DNA of 64,000 bases from Hydrogenophaga sp. (GTDB lineage: Bacteria > Pseudomonadota > Gammaproteobacteria > Burkholderiales > Burkholderiaceae_C): the NCBI RefSeq assembly GCF_018780385.1, contig NZ_JADMJO010000033.1:1-64000 (forward strand), given 5' to 3'. Positions within the stretch are counted from its first letter, which is position 1; the number at the start of each line of letters is the position of its first letter. The notes under the pieces were generated by a model. That model was given only the letters and a program-made list of their open reading frames with translations, searched no databases and was not told where the DNA came from. The position numbers and the translations under genes were made by a program. Shown here piece after piece: positions 8,644 to 18,983 of the stretch.

Positions 8644-9531
8644 ATGCGACTCAAACACATCGAAGTCTTCAATGCCATCATGCTCGCCGGCACCGTCGGT
8701 GGGGCCGCCCGGCTGCTGCATGTGACCCAGCCTGCCGTCACGCAGGCGCTTGCGCACGCAGAGCTGCAACTGGGCTACGCGCTTTTCTCCAGACAGCGGC
8801 GCAAACTGGTTCCAACCAAAGAAGCGATCTCGCTGTACGTCGAGGTGCAGCAGTTGATGGCGCAGCTTGAATCCGTGCGGCGCCTGTCGCTGGCACTCGG
8901 TAGCGATCAGGCGGCCGGACTGCGGATCTTGATCGTCCCGTCGCTGGCGGTTCGTGCGCTCCCCGATGCGCTGCGCATCTTTCGCAAACTGCATCCCGAT
9001 GTGAACGTGTCCATCCGGGTTCAGCACTCGCGGGAGATCACGCAGTCGATCGCGCTGCAGGAGGCCGATGTCGGTGTCGTGTACGGCAGTCGGTCACATC
9101 CGGCGGTTCAAGAGGAGGCGATCGCCACCGGCCGCCTGGTGTGCGTATCCAAGGTGGGCGCACCCGGAGCGGACAGGCGCAGCACGGTGGCCCTGGAGGA
9201 AGTTCTTCGCACGCCCTTCATCCGCATCGATGAGCGCGACCCCATCGGGACCATGTTGGCGGAACAGTGGTCCCGTCTGGGCGTTGCTCCTCGCGCCAAC
9301 ATCACAGTGCAGACCCATCACATCGCCATGGTCCTGGCCGAAGAAGGTTTCGGTCCCGCCATCCTGGACTCGTTCACCGCGCGAGCTTCGCGCAGTTCCT
9401 TGTTGCACGTTCGAACTGTGTTGCCGGAGGTTGCCGTGGACATCAAGGCGCTGCTCCCCAACGGGCTTCGATCCTCTCGACTCGTCGGCGATTTCATCGA
9501 AGCCTTTCGCGCGGCGATCGATCAACCTTGA
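8644..9531 (+). CDS. LysR-family transcriptional regulator
   Basis: A 295-residue regulator with an N-terminal winged helix (residues 1-60; GGAARLLHVTQPAVTQALAHAE is the recognition region) and a periplasmic-binding-like effector domain from about residue 90. It is convergent with the racemase/binding-protein operon and overlaps its end by 10 bases. A T-N11-A palindrome typical of LysR sites lies in front of that operon at 11239-11259, so the regulator plausibly senses an amino acid and controls it. The effector is inferred only from context. Confidence 0.9.
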   Translation: MRLKHIEVFNAIMLAGTVGGAARLLHVTQPAVTQALAHAELQLGYALFSRQRRKLVPTKEAISLYVEVQQLMAQLESVRRLSLALGSDQAAGLRILIVPSLAVRALPDALRIFRKLHPDVNVSIRVQHSREITQSIALQEADVGVVYGSRSHPAVQEEAIATGRLVCVSKVGAPGADRRSTVALEEVLRTPFIRIDERDPIGTMLAEQWSRLGVAPRANITVQTHHIAMVLAEEGFGPAILDSFTARASRSSLLHVRTVLPEVAVDIKALLPNGLRSSRLVGDFIEAFRAAIDQP

Positions 9532-10268
9532 AGTGCTGCGCCATCGGCGCCGTTCAATGCCTGTTGGGACCTTGCCCAGGCCACACTGCGCCGGGCCAGG
9601 GATTGCGTTGCGTCGATGACCGGCAGAGGTGCATTCATGCTGTTGAGCACGATCGGGATTTCAGTGCATCCCAGAACCACGGCGGTGGCGCCTCGTTTTC
9701 CCAATGAGGCTGCCGCCTGCGCCAGCAAGGCCCCACCCCGCTTCGTGTCGCCGGATTTGACAGCGGAGATGCCGGGCATGACCAGCTCGATCATTTCGCT
9801 CGCGGTGGGCAACAGCCACTGCAAGGCATGACCCTGGGGCGACTTCCGGTTCACGTAGAGACCTGACGCGGTCGTCGCATCCGTGGCCAGCAGTCCTATG
9901 TGACCGCAAGGACCCACGACCGCGATGGCATCCTCCAGGGCGGCATCCACGATGTGGATCATGGGGATGGCCAGCGCGTCACGGAGCGGCTCATACCAGA
10001 GATGTGCGGTGTTGCAGGGAACAACGATGAGACTTGCGCCCGCGTCGATCAGCCGCTGCCCGCTTTCGATCATGGCCGGCAGCGGCGACACACCATCGCC
10101 GCGAAAGGCGGCGGTGCGGTCGGGAACTTGCGGTATCGACGCGGTGACCACGGGCACATGGTCCTGATCCATCGTGGCTGACGTTGCCGCCAGAAGCTTG
10201 TGGAGAAAGTCGATCGTGGCCAGCGGACCCATGCCGCCCAGCACCCCCAGCAGACCGGGCGATTTCAT
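9522..10268 (-). CDS. Aspartate/glutamate (hydantoin) racemase family protein
   Basis: A 248-residue member of the Asp/Glu racemase superfamily. The opening LGVLGGMGPLATIDF, VVPCNTAHLWYE (first catalytic Cys, residue 85) and VVLGCTEIPI (second catalytic Cys, near 195) give a complete two-cysteine, cofactor-independent active site. It should interconvert amino-acid enantiomers in the cytoplasm. Its ATG overlaps the stop of the upstream binding-protein gene (ATGA), implying translational coupling. The reaction partner is therefore probably the ligand of that binding protein; aspartate or glutamate is the likeliest guess. Confidence 0.88.
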   Translation of the reverse strand: MKSPGLLGVLGGMGPLATIDFLHKLLAATSATMDQDHVPVVTASIPQVPDRTAAFRGDGVSPLPAMIESGQRLIDAGASLIVVPCNTAHLWYEPLRDALAIPMIHIVDAALEDAIAVVGPCGHIGLLATDATTASGLYVNRKSPQGHALQWLLPTASEMIELVMPGISAVKSGDTKRGGALLAQAAASLGKRGATAVVLGCTEIPIVLNSMNAPLPVIDATQSLARRSVAWARSQQALNGADGAALQG

Positions 10269-11161
10269 TCCGCCGGCTTGTCCGAGAGCGCTTTGAGGTT
10301 GGCCCGAAGCTCCGTGCTCATGGGGGCGTTGAGGTTGATGCCCTTGGGTGGGATGGGCGACAGAAACCACTTGGTGTAGAGCTTCTCGAAGTCGCCGCTC
10401 GAAATCAGGGTGGCGATCACGCCGTCGACCAGTTTCTTGAACGCCGCATCGTCCTTGCGAAGCATGATGGCGTAGGGTTCGATCTGCAGGGCGTCACCAA
10501 CGACCTCGAATGTCGATGGGTTGGCGGCGCTGGCCTTGATGCCATAGAGAAGGATGTCATCCATGGCGAAGGCATCGGCGCGGCCGCTCTCGACCAGCAG
10601 TGCCGACTCACCGTGATCCTTTGCCGCGATCAGGTCGATGTCGAGGTTGTGTTCCTTGCTGGCTTTGCGCATGACCAGCAGGTTGGTGGTTCCCGTCGTC
10701 GAGACGACCTTGCGGCCCTTGAGATCCTGCAGCGTCTTGAGAGGCGCACCCGACTTGATGAGGAAGCGCGTCCCGGTGTAGAAGTAGTTGGTTGAAAAGT
10801 TGACCTGCTTGCCACGATCTGCGTTGTTGGTCGTGGACCCACACTCGATGTCGATCGTTCCGTTCTGGATCAGCGGGATGCGGTTCTGCGAGGTCACGGC
10901 CTGACTCTTGATGGAGAGGTCGCTGCGGCCGGTGACCCGCTTCACTTCGTCCACGATCCGCCCACAGATTTCCCAACCGAAGCCCACGGGTTGTCCGCCT
11001 GCCCCGAGATAGGAAAAGGGGATGGACGCTTCGCGATAGGCGACGGTGATGGCGCCGGAGGCTTTCACCTTGTCCAAGGTTGAGGGCGGTGTCTGCGCTT
11101 GTGCACAAAAGCTCGCCCACATGGCGAGCAGGGGCAGGGCGATGGAGAGTTGGAACTTCAA
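10265..11161 (-). CDS. Amino-acid ABC transporter substrate-binding protein (GltI-like), orphan
   Basis: A 298-residue periplasmic solute-binding protein of the family-3 type. A signal peptide ends near AQAQT (residue 23), and motifs such as ITVAYREASIPFSYLG, GTIDIECGSTTNNADR and FLSPIPPKGINLN closely recall the glutamate/aspartate binding protein GltI. The start is a TTG at 11161: AAGGAG lies six bases upstream, and no ATG in frame precedes the signal peptide. No permease or ATPase gene accompanies it; it is coupled to a racemase instead, so it must borrow a transporter encoded elsewhere or act as a sensor. Confidence 0.88.
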   Translation of the reverse strand: MKFQLSIALPLLAMWASFCAQAQTPPSTLDKVKASGAITVAYREASIPFSYLGAGGQPVGFGWEICGRIVDEVKRVTGRSDLSIKSQAVTSQNRIPLIQNGTIDIECGSTTNNADRGKQVNFSTNYFYTGTRFLIKSGAPLKTLQDLKGRKVVSTTGTTNLLVMRKASKEHNLDIDLIAAKDHGESALLVESGRADAFAMDDILLYGIKASAANPSTFEVVGDALQIEPYAIMLRKDDAAFKKLVDGVIATLISSGDFEKLYTKWFLSPIPPKGINLNAPMSTELRANLKALSDKPAE

Positions 11162-11238
11162 GATGGACTCCTTGGTTGGAAATTCATCGTTGATGCTAGT
11201 GACTGTCTTGACGCACGGTGGACAGCTTTTGGCGGCAG

Positions 11239-11259
11239 TTCATAGGTTTAACTTATGAA
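11239..11259. promoter_or_regulatory. Candidate LysR-type operator
   Basis: A 21-base near-perfect palindrome of the form TTCAT-N11-ATGAA, the classic T-N11-A LysR box. It lies 78-98 bases upstream of the TTG start of the binding-protein/racemase operon. The LysR gene at 8644 beyond that operon is the obvious candidate to bind it, though this is inference. Confidence 0.55.
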
Positions 11260-11275
11260 TGCGGTCCTTCTGCCC

Positions 11276-13210
11276 TCATACGCGCTCGCGTTGGTCCAGC
11301 GCCCGGGTTATGAAATTTCGCTTGACCCGCGTCCGTGGCACAGGGTGTGGCAGGTGGCTGAACCAGGCACGCACGTCTTCATCCAGCCCGATGCCGTGCA
11401 TGTAGTTGTAGATCGCCTTGCGCAGGCCCACACCCAGGGCGTCGTGGTCCACGCCGCTGGGGTCGATGAAGCCGATGTCGTTCTTGGCGAACGTCACAGG
11501 GGGCAGCGGGATAAGCTCGATGCCGTAGGCGGCCGGGTCCAGCCCCACGGGTGAGTGCACGGTGCACGAGAACCGGTGGAAGAAGCCGCTCTGGATGCAG
11601 CCGTTTTCGAACAGCTGGCGCACGTATTCCAGCGAGTCCACGGTGTCCTGCACGGTCTGGGTGGGAAAGCCGTACATCAGGTAGGCATGCACCAGGATGC
11701 CGGCGTCCGAAAAGCCCTTGGTGACGCGCGCCACCTGCTCGATCGTCACGCCTTTTTTCATCAGGGTGAGCAGCCGGTCGGAGGCCACTTCAAGCCCGCC
11801 GCTCATGGCGATGCAGCCGCTGTCGGCGAGCAACTGGCAGAGCTCGGGCGTGAAGGTTTTTTCGAACCGGATGTTGCCCCACCACGAGATCGGCAACTGG
11901 CGGCTGATCAGCTCGTCGGCCAGTGCTTTCAGTGCCTTGGGTGGCGCCGCTTCGTCCACGAAATGGAAGCCGGTCTGGCCGGTCTCGTTCACGATGGTCT
12001 CGATGCGGTCGGCCAGCGTGGTGGCAGACGCGGTTTCGTAGCGGCTGATGTAGTCGAGGCTCACGTCGCAGAAGCTGCACTTTTTCCAGTAGCAGCCGTG
12101 TGCCACGGTGAGCTTGTTCCAGCGCCCGTCGCTCCAGAGCCGGTGCATGGGGTTGAGCATGTCCAGCAGGCTCAGGTACCGGTCCAGCGGCAACCCGTCC
12201 CAGGTGGGGGTGCCGATCTCTTCGAACGGCACCTCGGGCTCGACGAAGTTGATGTAGCGCACCGTCTCCTCTTCGCGCACGAAGGTGCGCACCAGCCGCT
12301 GCTTGGAGCGTTTGCGCTGCAGAAAGTCCATCAGCGCCAGCAAGGGCCGTTCGCCTGAATCGAGCGTCACGAAATCGACGAAATCGAACAGGCGGGGCTC
12401 GGCCAGTTCGCGCAGTTCGGTGTTGATGAAGCCGCCACCCAGGGCAATGGTGATGTGCGGGTTCTGCGCCTTGATGGTCTGCGCGATGCGCAGCGCGGCG
12501 TACAAGGCGCCTGGGAAAGGCACGGAGAGCAACACCAGGTCGGGCTTGTGCTGCGACAGGGTGGCCAGCGTGAGGGTGTGCAGGATCTCGTCGACCAGCG
12601 TGAACGGTGCGGCGAGCGCCGCGGCCATGGGCTCGAAGGTGGGCTGGCTGCTGGCCAACGACTCGGCGTAGCGCACGAACGCAAAGCGCTCGTCCACCGC
12701 GTCGCGCAGCACGTCGGCGAGGTCGTTGAGGTAGAGCGTGGCGATGTGGCGCGCCTTGTCCTGCACGCCCAAGGCGCCGAAGGCCCAGGCCAGCGGGTCG
12801 CCGCCTTCTTCACTGAGCGCGGCGTCCACATACACCTCCAGCGCGTTGAAGCGCGGGCCTTCGGGCAGCAGCTCGCGCGCGGCGATGCGGTGCGCCAGGG
12901 TTGAGTCGCGGCCCTGCAGGAAGGCGATCACCAGGCCGACGGTGGCGCGGTAGCGCGCGAACTGGTCGAGGAAGGCGTGCACGCTGGCCGTGCGTTGTGC
13001 TTCGATTTGGGCCAGCGCGTGGCTGCGCACGGATTCCAGCCCGGCCGGCGAGAACAGCTTGAGCACCAGCGCCAGCGCCAGGTCGGCCTGCACCGCGTCG
13101 ACCCCGCGCGAGCGCAGGAAGCCGGTGATGTACGCGGTGGAGGGGTAGGGCGTGTTGAGCTGCGTCATCGGTGGGATGAGGCTCAGCACACGCAGGGCGG
13201 GGGCGGTCAT
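11276..13210 (-). CDS. B12-binding-domain radical SAM protein with CX4CX2C motif
   Basis: A 644-residue protein. Residues about 160-260 carry a cobalamin-binding-like Rossmann region (LVLLSVPFPGALYAALRIA and ALGGGFINTEL), followed by a radical SAM barrel with the cysteines C373, C378 and C381 in HGCYWKKCSFCD. That is CX4CX2C rather than the usual CX3CX2C. SGGLEVASDRLLTLM and YLMYGFPTQTVQDT are further barrel motifs. Such proteins use cobalamin and S-adenosylmethionine for methylation or ring chemistry; the substrate is not indicated by neighbours. The start was placed at MTAPALRVLSLIPP, where similarity to the family begins. Confidence 0.85.
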   Translation of the reverse strand: MTAPALRVLSLIPPMTQLNTPYPSTAYITGFLRSRGVDAVQADLALALVLKLFSPAGLESVRSHALAQIEAQRTASVHAFLDQFARYRATVGLVIAFLQGRDSTLAHRIAARELLPEGPRFNALEVYVDAALSEEGGDPLAWAFGALGVQDKARHIATLYLNDLADVLRDAVDERFAFVRYAESLASSQPTFEPMAAALAAPFTLVDEILHTLTLATLSQHKPDLVLLSVPFPGALYAALRIAQTIKAQNPHITIALGGGFINTELRELAEPRLFDFVDFVTLDSGERPLLALMDFLQRKRSKQRLVRTFVREEETVRYINFVEPEVPFEEIGTPTWDGLPLDRYLSLLDMLNPMHRLWSDGRWNKLTVAHGCYWKKCSFCDVSLDYISRYETASATTLADRIETIVNETGQTGFHFVDEAAPPKALKALADELISRQLPISWWGNIRFEKTFTPELCQLLADSGCIAMSGGLEVASDRLLTLMKKGVTIEQVARVTKGFSDAGILVHAYLMYGFPTQTVQDTVDSLEYVRQLFENGCIQSGFFHRFSCTVHSPVGLDPAAYGIELIPLPPVTFAKNDIGFIDPSGVDHDALGVGLRKAIYNYMHGIGLDEDVRAWFSHLPHPVPRTRVKRNFITRALDQRERV

Positions 13211-13357
13211 GGGCGGTGCGGTGAGGGTGGGGGGTGATCTTACGGCTTGGCTGCACCAGCGCAGAGGCGTCACGCGCATGACCGGCCATCCTTTGTGGGT
13301 GGACGCTGCGGGTGGGTCGCCCTAGCATTTCGGTCTGTGCACGGGCAGGAGAGCAGC

Positions 13358-14098
13358 ATGAACACCTGGAAACAGGGTCTGCGGGCGTGTGGGGTGGCCG
13401 GGCTGCTGGTGGTCGGCGGGGTCGCGGGGGCGCAAAGCGGGCTCGATGCCGACAGCCTGAAGCTCTATGGCGGGCTGTACGCCATCGATTGCAGCCAGCC
13501 GCAGTCGCCGCGCGTGCGGGTGGAGCGCAACGCCATCAGCGTGGAGCAGGGCGACCGGCGGCTCACCGCGCAGTCGGTGCAGGCGGCGCATTCGTACTTC
13601 GGGCAGTCCCCGCCGCCAAGCTACGTGGTGGCCTTGCTGGCGCAGGTGCAGGGCCGCCACGAGATGCTGTTCGTCGTGCAGGCCGATGCGCGGGGTCAGT
13701 TCCTTGAAGTGGATGGCGACAAGGCGGTGCTGGCCACTCTGGGTCCTGCCTTGTCGAAGGCGCGTTACCGGCGTTGCGATGCGGCAGCCAACCAGCGGGC
13801 GGCGGCACAGGTGCGCCAGGAACAGCAGGCGCAGGCGGCGGCCCGCGCGCCGGTCAAGTCCGGCACCGCGACCTCGCCTTCGGAGTTGATACGGGATGCG
13901 CAGTTCACGCTGGCAGCGTTCTGCAAGCCGCACGATTGCGGCGACAACAACGCGGTGCTGCTGTACGACGCGCCACAGGCCAGGGTGTATGGCTTCGTGC
14001 ACATGGCCGGGCGCAACACCGTGGTGGGCTCCCCACCGGGACCGGTGATGGCCGAACTCAACCGCCTCTGGCGCCGCGAGTGGCGCCAGAGCAAGTGA
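13358..14098 (+). CDS. Secreted protein with C-terminal Ivy-like (lysozyme inhibitor) motif
   Basis: A 246-residue exported protein: signal peptide to about residue 25 (GVAGAQS), an uncharacterised domain (about 27-150), an Ala/Gln-rich linker, then a C-terminal domain containing FCKPHDCGDNN at residues 188-198. CKPHDC is the hallmark disulfide loop of Ivy, the periplasmic inhibitor of vertebrate-type lysozyme, and the following VLLYDAPQARVYGFVH fits the Ivy strand pattern. The N-terminal half is not part of Ivy (about 130 mature residues). CAGGAGA six bases upstream supports ATG 13358. Role in lysozyme resistance is inferred from one motif. Confidence 0.65.
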   Translation: MNTWKQGLRACGVAGLLVVGGVAGAQSGLDADSLKLYGGLYAIDCSQPQSPRVRVERNAISVEQGDRRLTAQSVQAAHSYFGQSPPPSYVVALLAQVQGRHEMLFVVQADARGQFLEVDGDKAVLATLGPALSKARYRRCDAAANQRAAAQVRQEQQAQAAARAPVKSGTATSPSELIRDAQFTLAAFCKPHDCGDNNAVLLYDAPQARVYGFVHMAGRNTVVGSPPGPVMAELNRLWRREWRQSK

Positions 14099-14105
14099 GG
14101 CGGCT

Positions 14106-16997
<2,892 letters not shown>

Positions 16998-17014
16998 GGT
17001 GAGTGACCTGTTTC

Positions 17015-17147
17015 CCGTTCGCCCTGAGCCTGTCGAAGGGCAGCGAACGAAACGATGTGCGAGGGCTTCGACAGGCTCAGCCCGAACGGTGGTGGTGGGT
17101 ATTCCGATCATCCTGAGCTTGTCGAAGGGCAAGCTCAGCCCGAACGG
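17015..17147. repeat. REP-like palindromic repeats, copies 2 and 3, inside the gcv operon
   Basis: Three segments of the dispersed unit: 17015-17040 and 17062-17089 form an inverted pair, and 17108-17147 holds two abutting half units in opposite orientation. They occupy nearly the whole gap between gcvH and gcvP and should fold into stable stems in the mRNA. This may set the H to P expression ratio. Confidence 0.8.
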
Positions 17148-17152
17148 TGATT

Positions 17153-17524
17153 TCAGGCGTTCGAAGAGAAGGCGTTGTAGGCGGTCTCGTCCAGCAAGGC
17201 GTCGACCTGTGCCGGGTCGGACAGCTTGACCTTGAAGAACCAGCCGGTCTTGAGCGGGTCGCTGTTGGCCAGCGAGGGGTCCGCGCGAAGGGCTTCGTTG
17301 ACCTCGGTCACTTCGCCGCTGACGGGCATGTACACGTCGGCTGCGGCCTTGACCGATTCGACGACGCCGGCGACGTCTTTCTGCGCAAAGGTCTTGCCAA
17401 CCTCGGGCAGGTCGACGAATACCACATCGCCCAGCGCATCCTGCGCGTGCACGGTGATGCCGACGGTGGCGACGTCGCCGTCAACGCTGATCCATTCGTG
17501 GTCTTCGGTGTATTTGGTGGTCAT
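17153..17524 (-). CDS. gcvH: Glycine cleavage system H protein
   Basis: A 123-residue lipoyl carrier that shuttles the aminomethyl group between P-, T- and L-proteins. The lipoylation site [19 protein letters not shown], with the modified Lys near residue 64, and the opening KYTEDHEW are canonical. CAGGAG seven bases upstream fixes ATG 17524. gcvT ends upstream at 17552 leaving 27 bases, so the two are one operon. Confidence 0.97.
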   Translation of the reverse strand: MTTKYTEDHEWISVDGDVATVGITVHAQDALGDVVFVDLPEVGKTFAQKDVAGVVESVKAAADVYMPVSGEVTEVNEALRADPSLANSDPLKTGWFFKVKLSDPAQVDALLDETAYNAFSSNA

Positions 17525-17551
17525 GTGCAATCTCCTGAAAAAAGAAAGAGG

Positions 17552-18676
17552 TCAGCCGCGGAAATAGCGGTTGGGAACAAAAGGCATGGCGCTCACTTCC
17601 ATCGGCACCGGCTTGCCACGCACCATGGCCTGCACGCGCGTGCCCACCGCGGCATGCGTGGGGCTCACATAGCCCATGGCCACGGGCTTGTCGGCGCTGG
17701 GGCCGAGCAGGCCGCTGGTGACTTCGCCGATGGTCTCGCCGCTGGTGGTTTGCAGTTCGGTGTGGTCGCGCACTGGAATGCGCTCCAGCGCCATCAGGCC
17801 CACGCGCTTGCGGCTCAGGGACTCGTTGCCGTCAAGCTGGGCCAGCACGTGCGCCGCGCCCGGGAAGCCGCCCGCGCGCGCGCCGCCGGTGCGGCGCACC
17901 TTCTGCATCGCCCAGTTGAGCGCGGCTTCCACCGGTGTGGTGGTGGTGTCGATGTCATGGCCATAGAGGCACAGGCCGGCTTCCAGGCGCAGCGAGTTGC
18001 GCGCACCGAGGCCCACCGGTTTCACCTCGGGCTCGGCCAGCAGGGCGCGGGCGAAGGCTTCAGCCTGATCGCCCGGCACCGAGATTTCGAAGCCGTCTTC
18101 GCCGGTGTAGCCGCTGCGGGTGATGAAGAGATCGGCGCCTTGCCACGTGTAGGCGCCACCGGTCATGAAAACGAGTTTTTCGACGCCGGGCACGAGGCGT
18201 TGAAGCGCTGTCACAGCCTGGGGGCCTTGCAGCGCCAGCAGGCCGCGGTCGAACTGGGGCTCGATGGTGCAGCGGCTGCCGATGCGTTCAACGATGTGGG
18301 CCAGGTCGCCGTGTTTGCATGCACCGTTGACGATCACGAAGATGTCGGCGCCCCGGTTGACGAACATCAGGTCGTCGACGATGCCGCCCTCGTCGTTGAG
18401 CAGCAGGCCGTAGCGCTGTTTGCCCACGCCCAGGTCGATCACGTCCACCGGCATGAGCGACTCGAAGGCCGCCGCGGCATCCGCCCCGACCAGGCGCAGC
18501 TGGCCCATGTGCGAGACGTCGAACAGGCCGGCTGCAGCGCGGGTGTGGTGGTGTTCGGCCATGAGGCCGGCGGGGTATTGCACCGGCATGCTGTAGCCGG
18601 CAAACGGCACCATGCGGGCGCCGAGTTCGGTGTGCAGTGCGTGCAGTGGCGTCTTGAGGAGATCGGTGTCGGACAC
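17552..18676 (-). CDS. gcvT: Glycine cleavage system aminomethyltransferase, T-protein
   Basis: A 374-residue folate-dependent T-protein that releases ammonia and makes 5,10-methylene-tetrahydrofolate. Conserved blocks include MVPFAGYSMPVQY, GLFDVSHMGQL, SGYTGEDGFEIS and LGARNSLRLEAGLCLYG. The start is assigned to GTG at 18676 (MSDTDLLKTPLHALH) because the family opens there; no strong Shine-Dalgarno is visible, consistent with a leader-controlled gene. It is the first gene behind the tandem glycine riboswitch. Confidence 0.95.
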   Translation of the reverse strand: MSDTDLLKTPLHALHTELGARMVPFAGYSMPVQYPAGLMAEHHHTRAAAGLFDVSHMGQLRLVGADAAAAFESLMPVDVIDLGVGKQRYGLLLNDEGGIVDDLMFVNRGADIFVIVNGACKHGDLAHIVERIGSRCTIEPQFDRGLLALQGPQAVTALQRLVPGVEKLVFMTGGAYTWQGADLFITRSGYTGEDGFEISVPGDQAEAFARALLAEPEVKPVGLGARNSLRLEAGLCLYGHDIDTTTTPVEAALNWAMQKVRRTGGARAGGFPGAAHVLAQLDGNESLSRKRVGLMALERIPVRDHTELQTTSGETIGEVTSGLLGPSADKPVAMGYVSPTHAAVGTRVQAMVRGKPVPMEVSAMPFVPNRYFRG

Positions 18677-18691
18677 GGAGGACTCGCAGGC

Positions 18692-18744
18692 AAAAGGGGC
18701 AGGCCCCGGTGGGGCGAAACACGGTTCATCCGTGCGCTGCCCCA
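18692..18744 (-). terminator. Candidate terminator in the glycine riboswitch expression platform
   Basis: On the minus strand GGGGCAG (18744-18738) can pair with CTGCCCC (18702-18696), followed by four T residues at 18695-18692. An inner hairpin CACGG/CCGTG lies in the loop. The first arm directly follows the second glycine aptamer. Ligand-dependent choice between aptamer closure and this stem is a plausible switch; the short T-run keeps confidence moderate. Confidence 0.5.
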
Positions 18745-18950
18745 CTGTCCGCTTTACCTGAGAGATTCACGCGGGCGATGCCGCGTTTGCTCCTTCGGTG
18801 GGTCGCCTCGGTGAGCGACCTCTCTCCAGGGGGGTACACGGGCCTTGCGGCCCGTGTTTGCCAGTCCTTTTGCCTGAGCGTTCAGGGCCACGTGGGTGAC
18901 CTCCTGCGCCTTCGGCGGCCGCCTCTTGGGCGGCACTCTCCTGACCCGGC
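18745..18950 (-). promoter_or_regulatory. Tandem glycine riboswitch (gcvT leader)
   Basis: The minus strand contains two copies of the glycine aptamer. The first, about 18945-18850, has CAGGAGAG, GCCGAAGGCGCAGG and CTCAGGCAAAAGGACTGG. The second, about 18835-18745, has CTGGAGAG, CACCGAAGGAGCAA and CTCTCAGGTAAAGCGGACAG. These are the conserved cores of each aptamer, joined by a short linker hairpin (ACGGGCC/GGCCCGT). It precedes gcvT by about 70 bases and should switch the gcvT-gcvH-gcvP operon on when glycine is abundant, as known for this class. Confidence 0.93.
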
Positions 18951-18983
18951 CGAGTGTATCCGAGAGAGTCCGGGATAGGCGGC

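Noticed and set aside
11162..11238. Sigma-70 promoter for the binding-protein operon
   Set aside because: A TAGCAT-like -10 could be found but no acceptable -35 at 16-18 bases; left unannotated.
17000..17132. N-terminal extension of gcvP
   Set aside because: The extra 45 codons are a translation of the dispersed palindromic repeat; homology begins at the ATG at 16997.
17015..17147. Repeats that could suggest a CRISPR array
   Set aside because: Units are inverted, unevenly spaced and recur elsewhere singly; no regular spacers and no cas genes are present.
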